From the NCBI GenBank assembly GCA_023014485.1, contig JAJOZX010001866.1, positions 377,001-441,000 of the forward strand: a stretch of 64,000 nucleotides of DNA. Reading direction: 5' to 3'. A program made the translations under genes and the position numbers. Source of the DNA: Bathynomus jamesi (taxonomy: Eukaryota > Arthropoda > Malacostraca > Isopoda > Cirolanidae). Numbering within the stretch: the first letter of the stretch is position 1; each line of letters opens with the position of its first letter. The notes under the pieces were generated by a model. That model saw only the letters and a program-made list of their open reading frames with translations, had not been told where the DNA came from and did not search any database. Positions 45,925 to 55,651 of the stretch are shown piece after piece.

Positions 45925-45996
<72 letters not shown>
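45925..45996 (+). repeat. (TA)n tract, 5' side of the LINE
   Basis: Almost pure TA for about 70 bp. A shorter TA run (48863-48882) lies on the other side of the LINE; in copy 2 the same place (about 50372-50409) is one uninterrupted TA run. Confidence 0.95.
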
Positions 45997-45998
<2 letters not shown>

Positions 45999-47232
45999 GA
46001 GGGATGGCTCCATTTTGATAAGGTCGCGTTCATCTGCCGAAACCTCCTCTCTGCTCGCTATCCCCGATGTCCTGGGCTGCGGGATCACGGTGACTCCCCA
46101 CCCCCGCCTCAATCAGTGCCAGGGCACAATTTACGCTGCTCGTCTTCTACCCATCCCGGTGGAAGACCTCCAGATTGACCTCGCCTCCCAGGGTGTTGTG
46201 AGGGTGTACCGCTTTCCCGACAGATCGCGGTCCCCAACTGCCCCTTCTCCTCGCCTGCTCCTCACTTTCGACTCACTGGTGCCCCCCGTTTCGGTATTCT
46301 GGGGCTTTGGTGAGAGACGAGCGTGCGAATTCTCAGTACGACCATACGTGCCAGATCCTACGCGCTGTTTTCAGTGTAATAGGTTTGGCCACGTGAGCAG
46401 CTCCTGCCGTCAGCCGGCCCCATTGTGTGTCCGCTGCGGCGGCCCTCCCCACCCCTTGCCCTGTACTGCTCCGCCTTCCTGCACCAACTGCCATGGACCA
46501 CACCCTGCTTCATCCCGCTCTTGCCCGTCCTTCCTCTTTGAAAGGGAGGTTCGGGCCCTCTGTTCATCAGAGTTTCTCAGCGCGCGGGAGCGGTTGCGTG
46601 GCGGCGAGGCCCGGCGTGGTGCCTCGTACGCCGAGGCTCTCCGTTCCCAGACCCCGTCCTCACCGGCGGTTCCCAAAGCGCCTCCACCCACCGTGTCCGC
46701 TACTCCCAGTCCATCCTCTGCCGCCCAGCGGACTCCTACCGCGGCTCCCCGTACTACCAGTGCGTCCCCACGTGCTCCCTCCGCGAACGCCGATGCTTCG
46801 TCGGCAACCCCCCCTGCCCCTTCTACGCCCTCTCCACCGGCGCCTTCGGCCACCCCCATTCCGGATCGTGACCCGCCGTCACCCACGCGGGCCGCACGAC
46901 GGAGGGATAGGGGCCGCAAGCGCCGCGCCAGTGGTGACCCCGAAAGGTTCGACGCCATAAGCCTCGCATCACCTTCCTCTCCTAAACACAAACGCCCCCT
47001 TCGCCCTACCGCCCCGGTGTCCTCACCGTCCCCACTGCGCAACCGTTATGCACGCTCCCCCCTGGGGTCCCCATCGGCCCTCGTGGTGGGGCTGAGATAC
47101 ACCCCTCTCCGGCCCGGTCGATGGACCCACTGGAGGGGGAACTCGCCCGCCTGGTCGGCGTGGTGGGACGTGCACGCCCCCGCGTTTGACCCGCCCCATC
47201 TCTCTCCTCGACCTGCCAATGCCTCTGGGTGA
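45997..47232 (+). pseudogene. I-clade ORF1 (gag-like) C-terminal part
   Basis: Open for 411 codons; the initial ATG sits on the TA junction and is probably fortuitous. An RRM-like region (GTIYAARLLPIPVEDLQIDL, LLLTFDSLVPP) is followed by three zinc knuckles: CFQCNRFGHVSSSC, CVRCGGPPHPLPC, CTNCHGPHPASSRSC. A long Pro/Ser/Ala-rich and basic tail comes next (RRRDRGRKRR, probable RNA binding or nuclear signal). ORF1 of I-type LINEs packages RNA. The frame is free of stops, unlike most TE genes nearby. Confidence 0.85.
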
Positions 47233-47512
47233 GGTATTATTTTCCACTCCCCCTCGTAGTCCTGCCTCCCCCGCACCTCCGGTGAAGGGAGGGGCATTCT
47301 GGATACCTCTCACATCCCCTTCTCTGCATCGCTCTCCCCCGGACGTCCGGGAGACTCCTCCTCTGGAGGACTTGCCGGCGTCTGGTTCCACATCGCCCCC
47401 TCGTCGTGGGGACCCTCGCCTTCGCCCTCGTTCGGCGTCCCTCACTGAACTCCGGGGCTTTCCGATTCCCTCTTTAATCTCGGGCCGCCCGATCGGCCCA
47501 CCCACCCCATAA

Positions 47513-48759
47513 TCATCCTTTACGCTGACCTTCCTACCCCTCCCTATACCTCGCTCCTGGTAGGCCTCGAGAGTCTCTCCTCTCTCCTGGCCTCCAGGTG
47601 TCCGGCGTGTTTCTGCCTTCAGGAGACGATTCTGGGCTCCCGTTCCCTCCCTCGAGTGTCCGGTTACTGCGGGCTCCCTTCCCCTTCTCTGGCCGAGATT
47701 TTCTCGTCCCTGGGGATCCCCCCACCCTCTATTCTGCCGTTCTCCTTCGATCTGTCGCCCCCCTGGCGGACCACCCCTATCTGCCGTTGCCAGGCGCTCC
47801 GTGGCCTGCGTAAGGAGTCTCTTCCTGCCGTCCTCCGGTCTTCTTTTCTGGCCCATCTTCCCATCCATTCGGACGACGTTCCCGTCTACACCGACGGCTC
47901 GCGCTCCCCTGCAGGTGTCGCGGCCGCCGTCTTCTCTCCGTCATTGTCACCTACCTCCCGGGGTATCCCCCTGCCGGTTCAGGCCTCCATCTTTTCCGCG
48001 GAGCTCTTTGCCCTTCTGGAAGCCCTCCGTCTGGTATCGGGTTGTTCGCGGTCCTCCTGTACCATTTTTTCGGACTCGCTGAGCGCCCTTCAGGCGCTCG
48101 AGCGCTATGATTCCCCGGACCCCCTCGTACGCCTTATTCAACAGGAGTACCATGTCCTGCACACCATTCACCGGATCCGGGTCACCTTCTGCTGGGTTCC
48201 CGCCCATGTTGGTGTTTCCGGTAATGAGGCGGCGGACCGCATAGCCCGGTCCACCGCCTCGCTGCCTCCCCTCCCCCGCCCGCTCCCCTTCTCAGACTAT
48301 GTGCAGGTCTTTCGTTCCTTTTACGATCGCATGTGGCAACAGTCCTGGGACGATGCCACCGGAAATAAACTCTGGTCCATCCGCCCCCGTCTGTCATATT
48401 GGGTGTCCTCTTTCCACCGCTCCAGACACAAAGAGGTCGTCCTTGCGCGGCTTCGCATCGGCCATACGCGCCTCACGCACGGCTATCTTATGTTCCGGCA
48501 GGAGGCTCCTCGTTGCGCCTCCTGCCAGTCGCCCCTCACCGTCTCTCACATCCTGGTGGAATGCCCCACCCTGTCGTCAGTACGTCGTCGCGCTTTTCCG
48601 TTCCTTTCTGATTTCCCCTCCCCGAACGTTTACGCCTTATGCTCGCTGAGAGCCCTCTCTTCTCGCTTGACCGTCTTTTCCTCTTCCTCTCCCAATCTCG
48701 CATCCTATCTGAGCTTTAGGTGGCTTCTCACCTGTAGTCCGCTGTTCTCCCTTTTCTAG
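47513..48759 (+). pseudogene. I-clade ORF2 remnant: endonuclease start and RNase H
   Basis: The first part reads CPACFCLQETILGS near 47600, the N-terminal endonuclease motif (CLQET). About 50 residues later the text is already past RT: AVLRSSFLAHLPIHSDDVPV then RNase H with YTDGSRSP (Asp), FSAELFALLEAL (Glu), FSDSLSALQAL (Asp) and WVPAHVGVSGNEAAD (Asp). The tail has a CCHC-type finger CASCQSPLTVSHILVEC. The endonuclease C terminus and the whole RT are deleted at about 47690-47790, so the copy could move only with help. The RNase H catalytic residues are intact. Confidence 0.88.
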
Positions 48760-50370
48760 TGCCTTTTCTCCGTCTCCGTTTCTCTTTCTCGTATTCTGCC
48801 TCGCCATGATATCCGCTACCATATAGCGGGAAATGGCGGTAAACGCCCCAATACAAAAAAAATATATATATATATATATATATACACTGGTATTCTTGCC
48901 AATCACAATTATATCTATTGTTTTATACCAGTATTATGGATATTATACCAGTACCTGTGATATTGAAACTAGCATATATGCTCTACCCAATCTAGTGATG
49001 ATTCTTCCATGGAAATGAAGGTTAACCAACATTAGGTTAACAAAAAGGTTCAAAAAAGGTGAATATTTTTTTTTTCGATCTGGAATATATACTGGTACTC
49101 TTGCCAATCACAATTATGTATATTGTTTGAAATGAGGAAGAATGTTTTATGTTCTAGTTAAAAAATATAGGTATATACATATAAAAAATGAGGGTTTGTT
49201 TTTCCTTTCTATTATATACTTTTTGTGTGATTCAGTTTTTCTAAAAGATGACTATATACATATACTAGGTATAACCGTATAAGCATGGTAGTATAGTAAA
49301 TTATAGGTAATACTAATATACTTATTAGATTAAAGGAAGAAAAATATGGAATAAGTTTAAAACAATAAAAACAAAAAAAACAAAAAAAACAGACTATCTT
49401 CGTTTTAAACAAAAAAAATGACAAAAAAAATGACACAATAAAAAACGACTCACATCACTACCCAAGTGGCTAAAATTTGGTCACACTTCATTACTCATCA
49501 TACCCAACTACCACACCAAAAATCATTAAAATCAGTGAGATGACCTGACATAAGGTGTGTACACTTGACATGGAATGTCTCAGTAATAGATAACCAAGTA
49601 ATAGTAATAGAAATAGATGAAAATTAAAGTAATAATAATAGAAGGAATCAAAAGTAACAGTAATAATAATAGAAACCCAGTAATATATACCCCCATGTCT
49701 GCCTCTTACCAGAATGCAGGACTGTGAAGTTCTGCTATTTTTAACTTAGTAGCTATGTTGCACTTTATAGATGAGTAGTGATGTGAGTCATTTTTTATTG
49801 TGTCATTTTTTTTGTTTTTTTTTGTCATTTTTTTTTGTTTAAAACGAAGATAGTCTGTTTTTTTTTGTTTTTTATTGTTTTAAACTTATTCCATATTTTT
49901 CTTCCTTTAATCTAATAAGTATATTAGTATTACCTATAATTTACTATACTACCATGCTTATACAGTTATACCTAGTATATATAGTCATCTTTTAGAAAAA
50001 CTGAATCACGCAAAAAGTATATAATAGAAAGGAAAAACAAGCCCTCATTTTTTATATGTATATATATTTTTTAACTAGAACATAAAACATTCTTCCTCAT
50101 TTCAAACAATATACATAATTGTGATTGGCAAGAGTACCAGTATATATATTCCAGATAGAAAAAAAAATTTCACCTTTTTTTAAACCTTTTTGTTAACCTA
50201 ATGTTTTAACCTTCATTTCCATGGAAGAATCATCACTAGATTGGGTAGAGCATATATGCTAGTTTCAATATCACAGGTACTGGTATAATATACATAATAA
50301 AAAATATATAATACTGGTATAAAACAATATATATAATTGTGATTGGCAAGAATACCAGTGTGTGTGTGTG

Positions 50371-50410
<40 letters not shown>

Positions 50411-51261
50411 CAAATAAAAAAATAAAAATATTCATCTCTTTCTTTAACCTTTGTGTTAACCTAATGCTGTTTAACTTTCATTATCTGATTCTATTTCCAT
50501 TGAAGAATCATTATCACTAGATTGATTAGAGCATATAGTTTCAATATCACAGGTACTGGTACTTATTGCAGATTTGGATGTTGACGAAGCCAATGGGTCA
50601 TTCTCTGTCAGATCAACCAGTGCCTAACACCCTCATCTCTCAGATTTTGCTAAAATTTGGTTTATAGGGAGTTTGTGGGCCCTGAATCCATTTCTGAAAT
50701 TATAAGGTCAATCCGACCAACGGTTCAAGAGATATGACCTCGGGAAATTTGAGGTCACTTGCGAGGTCACTAACATTTGGCGACCCATAACTTGGGTAAT
50801 AATAGTCACAATTATATAAAAGTATATATATTTAGAATCAGAAAACGACAAGGAATCCAAATATGCAAGTTTTAGAACTCTAGGTTGAAAAATAAAAAAG
50901 TTACACTGTAACCAAAATTTGAGGTCACGATTTGACCTCTGGGGTATCAAATGAGAATTTTTTTTTTAAATGTAAAAAATGAAGGCATAGGCATTGGCTA
51001 TTAGAATCAGCAAAAAAAGTTTGTTTATGTTAGTATTTTTCATGTAACTAACATATAAGTGAACACCATATTCATAAGTTGTGCGTCAATTCTACCTATT
51101 TTTTCACACTTAAGCTCATAATTTGATCTATAGAAATTAAAATTACATTTTTTATAGATATAAAAACAAAGGCAAAAAATGTAAAATTGTATTTCACTGC
51201 TAATCTACACTGGCTATAATAGTGAAAGGGGAAGACCTACTTAGAGGATTCATGTGCTAGC

Positions 51262-51910
51262 CTAATACAATTTTGCATGCTTGATGCTCTCATCAATTTC
51301 TTTTTGTGGAAAAATGTATTGAATTCTGCTGCCTCCTCTTAGGGTAGGACAACTCATTACAGTTAATATATGTTGTCCTGGCACTGCACATGAATCCTTG
51401 TTTGATGGATAATAATATGCACTTGATCCTGATGACCCAGAGGGATGTAGAAAGTTCACAGTGAAATCATCAAACTCTTCACAATATTCCTCCACAATTC
51501 CATACCAAACTTGCATGTCATAAATGCAGCCAACATACTCTCCTGGTTTGACACATTTTAGGTTACCAAGCATTGCAGGTTCATTAGTAAAATGACTTTT
51601 CCTTATTCTTTTCTTTTCTCCAATGCCACTTGAAATGGGATACACCATCAGTTCTTCCTTGTTTAGGGGAACAAATCTATGATATTTCTGAGTTCCAGGA
51701 ATAGCCCTACTATCCTTGAATCGATGTTCCAACTGTTCTTCTGCATCTTTCAAATCAGCTGTAGTTACAAAGAAAAAATTTATCTTCTTGCTCAAGTTTT
51801 CTTCACAAAACTGAAACATGTGTTCTGGTGTAAGAATTTGCCTCTCTGTAGTTCTCTGCAAACTGGCATGAGCAGTAGCTCTTTTCACTGTTCCTCCAAT
51901 CCCATCACAT
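51262..51910 (-). pseudogene. Sola-like protein, C-terminal part with reader-like domain
   Basis: Begins in the conserved GKNACDGIGGTVKRATAHAS stretch (third acidic position, CDG) and runs EHMFQFCEENL, then GEYVGCIYDMQVWYGIVEEY, FTVNFLHPSG, YYYPSNKDSC. The last about 90 residues resemble a Tudor/BAH-like beta-barrel and are similar in pattern to the Tigger tail at 28358-28681. The frame ends at 51262 close to the inner edge of the left inverted repeat. The beginning overlaps the previous piece in another frame. Confidence 0.65.
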
Positions 51911-52125
51911 GCATTTTTGCCATGGGATGTAGCAAAGAAGTGCCATTCACAAGACAGACCAAAATCCTCTTCATGGTAACAGAGATTGTGAAGTTGTATC
52001 TGTTCTTATATTGGCCAGCACATCCATCTGAGAAATAGTGCACCTTCTTCAATTGTGGGCATCTGAATTTAACAAATGTCATAAGCTTCAATATGAATGA
52101 GTAAACCATTATAGTGTTGTTGTTT
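51885..52125 (-). pseudogene. Sola-like protein, second acidic motif
   Basis: Frame with RCPQLKKVHYFSDGCAGQYK and NRYNFT. FSDGCAGQYKN would be the second catalytic Asp. Two shifts bound it: near 52120 (upstream frame ends) and near 51990, after which the other frame reads CYHEEDFG, CEWHFFATSHGKNAC. Those shifts are decay, since the conserved text continues immediately in the next frame. Confidence 0.68.
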
Positions 52126-52896
52126 TAGTGATGCAGATAAGAAACAGACACTAAAATGGCTAAGTTCCTGGTCTGCAGATGATCTATAATAGATGATAAA
52201 AGGGTGAACTGTACACTGTGAATTGTCCCAGTGAAACCCTTGGGCAGCATCCTGGACAATGAAAGAATAATTCTCAGAGAAATCACCTACTATAACTACC
52301 TCACTCTGAGGTGGTAGTGTTTCTTTCAACTGCTTGAAGTACTGTGATTGTTGCTGAGCAACAAAGTGATGACGAACCATGCGGGATATTTTCATGCTTA
52401 GGGATGATAAGTATTCATGAAGTGGCTCCACCTTATCAACCATTGTACAACGGTCAACAGTCACCCATTGCTTGTAAGATATTTCATTTGGAGCTGATTT
52501 CACACTGTCAAGTAACTCAAGAAAATCCAGGACACCCTCTTCTCTTGGGCAATCATTGCAAAGTTGCATCATGCAAGTCTCTCTTTCTGTACTGCAGATA
52601 CTGTAATCCATAAGATCCTTGTATGAAAGACCTCTTTCTCCCAATGCAGCCAGCTGCAATTTTGGATTTTGATGGTATGTGCAGACACAGACAGAATGAG
52701 TCCCACCACTACCGGCAAGCACACAATATGATGGCCGTAATTTTGCAAATGTGGAAAATCCTATTTTGGGATTCTTTTCATCATTTTTATATAGTTCAAA
52801 CATCTCTCTTAAATTCCCGAGGACCAATCGTTTTTGCACCTTCATTGCACCTTCAGCACTGATAACTTTCACGCAATCCATCCTTGGCCAGGACAC
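52069..52896 (-). pseudogene. Sola-like protein, central part with first acidic motif
   Basis: About 270 residues: DCVKVISAEGAMKVQKRLVL, FSTFAKLRPSYCVLAG, GGTHSVCVCTYHQNPKL, a Cys block (MMQLCNDCPRE), RHHFVAQQQSQYFKQL, and VVIVGDFSENYSFIVQD with the probable first catalytic Asp, followed by HWDNSQCTVHPF. GTHSVCVC..HQN, DFSENY and FSDG...QYKN recur together in a family that I remember from many invertebrates, usually annotated only as uncharacterised. A one- or two-base shift at about 52880 separates it from the upstream exon. Confidence 0.7.
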
Positions 52897-53323
52897 ATAC
52901 GACTAACCTCTTCTGACTCATAGAATCTTCTAACTATATCTTTGTGTTCTTCAGATATCACTTTTCCTTTGCTCATTAGTGGAATCTTCGGAAGGATTCC
53001 ATGTTCTGATTTAAGTGAACGGCTTCTTTTCACCATGTATGTTGTAGTTTGAAAGAAACTAGCTGTTTTTTCAATTGTGTATGGTGAGAGTGTCAATATT
53101 TGTAGTTTGTGATGGTGACATTTGCTCTCCAGGAATGACTGTTTCAATTCATTCATTAATTTGTCTAGATGTTTTTCAGATTTAGTTTCAGGTTTTGAAG
53201 TATCACTTACCTCCTCGGTAATTTGAACACCATAACTGAGTTCTAGCCTCTCCTTCAGGTGTTTCTGAGCAGATGATAGCTTACCACGAGCCTTGCGCTT
53301 TTTCTGGCTTAATGACAGCCCTT
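52869..53323 (-). pseudogene. Sola-like protein, exon 2
   Basis: Follows an intron: acceptor TTTTCAG at 53324-53330, exon start at 53323. The first codon is completed by the single base left over from exon 1, so phase matches. It reads KGLSLSQKKRKARGKLSSAQ (basic), KHLDKLMNELKQSFLESKCH, MVKRSRSLKSEHGILPKIPL, EEHKDIVRRFYESEEVSRMC, ending with CPGQ before the frameshift. The region FY....SR.CPG is characteristic of the family's pre-catalytic part. Confidence 0.7.
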
Positions 53324-53473
53324 CTGAAAAGAACAGAAAAAAAGGTTTCACACACCTGAATATTAGTAATTAAATATTAATTATAGTACCTTAAATGCTA
53401 TATAATTGGCTATATAGTAGATCAAACAGACCTTGTAGTAAAGTATAAGTTATTATATTAATTTATTACTTAC

Positions 53474-53831
53474 TTTTTTTAACTGGTGTTTGGTCCAGAA
53501 ATGCTAGAACTGGTTCAACTGAAGTTGAAGGATTTTCCTTTATCGAGCAATCACTGTCATTGTCCAGATCTTGAATTGAAGAGATGTTACTCAAGCCACT
53601 GATAGTAGATGATTCATTTGAATCCTGCTCAGACTCGTTGTTTTCAGTGGTACTAAGTATAGTGGGGTTTTTCATTATCAGTGTCCAGCAGTTCACACAC
53701 AACAATGAGTCTTTTTTCACTCTTCCAGCACATTTTTCAACAAGTACATCAGTCACTTTTCTAAGATTGATTGTTATGCGTTTCTTGTGTTTTTGAATAG
53801 GGTCCTGGCAGTATTTCAAGTGCCGAACCAT
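53474..53831 (-). pseudogene. Sola-like protein, exon 1
   Basis: MVRHLKYCQDPIQKHKKRIT, then VLVEKCAGRVKKDSLLCVNC (Cys pairs suggesting a zinc site), and a Ser/Asp/Asn-rich acidic linker. It ends at a GTAAGT donor (coding strand, 53473-53468). An upstream Cys-rich stretch near 54000-54075 (CCYLSKCRINRDSC then a GTTAGT donor) may be an additional exon, but I could not make its frame join cleanly. Confidence 0.65.
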
Positions 53832-54879
53832 TGTATTTTGATCTGTAAAGATATAGGATTTACAATTAGGTAATATATATTTTTTAGAAATATATAGCTA
53901 TACACACTTAATATTTTAGGCCTTGATAGTCTCTGAGGCTCATTAAAACACCATACCCACCAGCCACCCACAGTGCTGGCTGGAACTGTACTAACCTGTA
54001 GACAAGGAATTTTGCAACTATCTCTGTTGATTCTGCACTTAGACAAGTAGCAACATGTTTCAACAGGTTTGTTTAGGCTACATGTGAGCTTAGTCTTCCC
54101 CTTTCACTATTATAACTATTATTGCCAGTGTAGATTAGCAGTGAAATACAATTTTTATTAAATTCTTGGAGCTTGAGGTCAATTGATAGCTAAGATATAA
54201 AAATTCCTTGAAATGACAAGCAATTTATAAATATGGTGTTCACTTATAAGTTAGTTACATGAAAAGTACCAACATAAACAAACTTTTTATGATTGTTTCT
54301 ATTAGTCAAGAACTCTGACTTTGTTTTTTTATATCTATAAAAAATGTAATTTTAATTTCTATAGGTCAAATTATGAGCTCGTGTGAAAAAATAGGTAGAA
54401 TTGACGCACAACTTATGAATATGGTGTTCACTTATATGTTAGTTACATGAAAAATACTAACATAAACAAACTTTTTTTTGCTGATTCTAATAGCCAATGC
54501 CTATGCCTTCATTTTTTTACATTTAAAAAAAAAATTCTCATTTGATACCCCAGAGGTCAAATCGTGACCTCAAATTTTGGTTACAGTGTAACTTTTTTAT
54601 TTTTCAACCTAGAGTTCTAAAACTTGCATATTTGGATTCCTTGTCGTTTTCTGATTCTAAATATATATACTTTTATATAATTATGACAATTATTACCCAA
54701 GTTATGGCTCGCCAAATGTTAGTAACCTCGCGAGTGACCTCAAATTGCCCGAGGTCATATCTCTTGAACCGTTGGTCGGATTGACCTTATAATTTCAGAA
54801 ATGGATTCAGGGCTCACAAACTCCCTATAAACCAAATTTCAGCAAAATATGAGAGATGAGGGTGTTAATTTCAATTTTT

Positions 54880-55110
54880 TTTGGTTGATCTGACAGAGAA
54901 TGACCCCAATGTAGCACCATGTTTTACTTCACTTTCTTGGAATTTTGCATTTTGGGATATAAATACTAGCTTTGCTGCTCTATCTGTGCTTAATTGGTTT
55001 CTTTTGGCTGTATGGATATTACTGTATGTGCTAAATGATCTCGGAGGTAATGAAAGGGCGAAATAGAGGTGTGAGAGTTTGTGTAGGTATATATGTGAGT
55101 ATGCGTGCAT
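54880..55110 (-). pseudogene. hAT transposase C-terminal domain (copy 2)
   Basis: Same peptide as in copy 1: FSTYSNIHTAKRNQLSTDRA, AKLVFISQNAKFQESEVKHG. It stops being hAT sequence at 54907, where the Sola-like element enters within the codons after KHGATL. The acidic tail is on the far side of the insertion at about 50480-50590. Confidence 0.8.
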
Positions 55111-55651
55111 ATGTATCTGGAATTCTGGATGTATGCGTGTGTATGGGGTATATAATAGATATAAATATGTGTATATAAGTATTTATATATATATTGGTAT
55201 ATATGTATATGGGTGTATGTGTATGTATATATATATATATGGATGGTCTCGGGGGGCAAAATATGTCATCGCGGGTCTAAAGGATAGTTAAGTGGGAGAT
55301 TCAAAATCTGAGGCATGGATGGGAGAGTCCTGGAAAGGTTGGACAATGGGCAGTCAGCTCCCAGCCAGTGTTCTCGCAAGTTTAACGGATCTCAAAATAC
55401 AAGACTTTCAGTGCCAGTTTTTTTCTGTAAATAGGCTGAAAAGGACATTCTACACTGGTACCATATGGCCTATTTTATTATTTATTTATTTTTATAATAT
55501 ATATCATTGCAAAAGTATACCTTATAATTAAATTGGCAATATCTATATTAATTATTAAAAAAAATGAAAAAACAATAAAAAACAATAAAAAATGACAAAA
55601 AAAACAACATGGACATAAAAAAAAACGTTTTTTAACATCACTATAGATGAG

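Larger units (their letters stand above)
45997..48855 (+). mobile_element. I-clade non-LTR retrotransposon, truncated, in (TA)n
   Basis: A strongly GC-rich block (visibly C-rich against AT-rich surroundings), with sharp edges inside TA repeats. It carries a gag-like ORF1, a short endonuclease remnant, and RNase H plus a C-terminal finger. It is 5'-truncated (ORF1 lacks its N-terminal half), lacks RT, and ends AATACAAAAAAAA. Confidence 0.88.
44992..49460 (+). mobile_element. hAT element, copy 1, carrying an I-clade LINE
   Basis: Termini TAGTGATGT / ACATCACTA and an exact 8-bp duplication CCCAAGTG (44984-44991 and 49461-49468). The left part (44992-45920) and right part (48880-49460) match copy 2 at 49776-55643 in inverted orientation. 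Without the LINE it is about 1.6 kb, nonautonomous, and keeps only the hAT C-terminal domain. Confidence 0.93.
43760..49701. mobile_element. Foldback-type element with nested hAT and LINE (5.9 kb)
   Basis: Ends CAGACATGGGG / CCCCATGTCTG. CCTCTTACC is duplicated exactly on both sides (43751-43759 and 49702-49710): 9 bp, as in Foldback or Mutator-like elements. Long arms: 43760-44352 is complementary to 44961-44991 plus 49461-49701, including TGACCAAATTTTAGCCACTT. The loop 44353-44960 has a poly-C and a poly-G run. Once the hAT is removed the element is about 1.5 kb. No coding sequence of its own was recognised. Confidence 0.88.
50595..54906 (-). mobile_element. Sola-like transposon with long inverted repeats (4.3 kb)
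   Basis: Termini GGGTCATTCTCTGTCAGATC and its complement, with CAAT duplicated (50591-50594 and 54907-54910). The empty site is visible in hAT copy 1 (45727-45743, complement). Inverted repeats run from 50595 to about 51245 and from about 54096 to 54906, with roughly 150 bp extra on the right side. 4-bp duplications, GRG termini, long inverted repeats and a D-D-D-type protein fit the Sola superfamily (Sola2), as I recall its description. The superfamily call is inference. Confidence 0.72.
49776..55643 (-). mobile_element. hAT element, copy 2, carrying the Sola-like element
   Basis: Same family as 44992-49460 in the opposite orientation. Termini TAGTGATGT / ACATCACTA and exact duplication TAGATGAG (49768-49775 and 55644-55651). 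Subtracting the inner element leaves about 1.55 kb, the same as copy 1 without its LINE. It contains (TA)n and (TG)n at 50360-50409 and ATAT-rich runs at 55190-55240. Confidence 0.93.

Noticed and set aside
45352..46112. Reading frames rich in Tyr/Ile/His through the TA/CA tracts (also 50213-50413, 54990-55291, 59187-59455)
   Set aside because: They are microsatellite translations with no domain; the real coding part starts only at the hAT C-terminal domain.
46410..48207. Long open frames on the minus strand opposite the I-clade LINE
   Set aside because: GC-rich antisense shadows of the gag-like and RNase H frames; composition-driven and without recognisable domains.
49776..55643. The D-D-D protein as the transposase of the TAGTGATG-ended element
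   Set aside because: The gene lies within its own GGGTCATT-ended, CAAT-flanked unit. The outer element has its own hAT C-terminal domain, and copy 1 lacks the gene.
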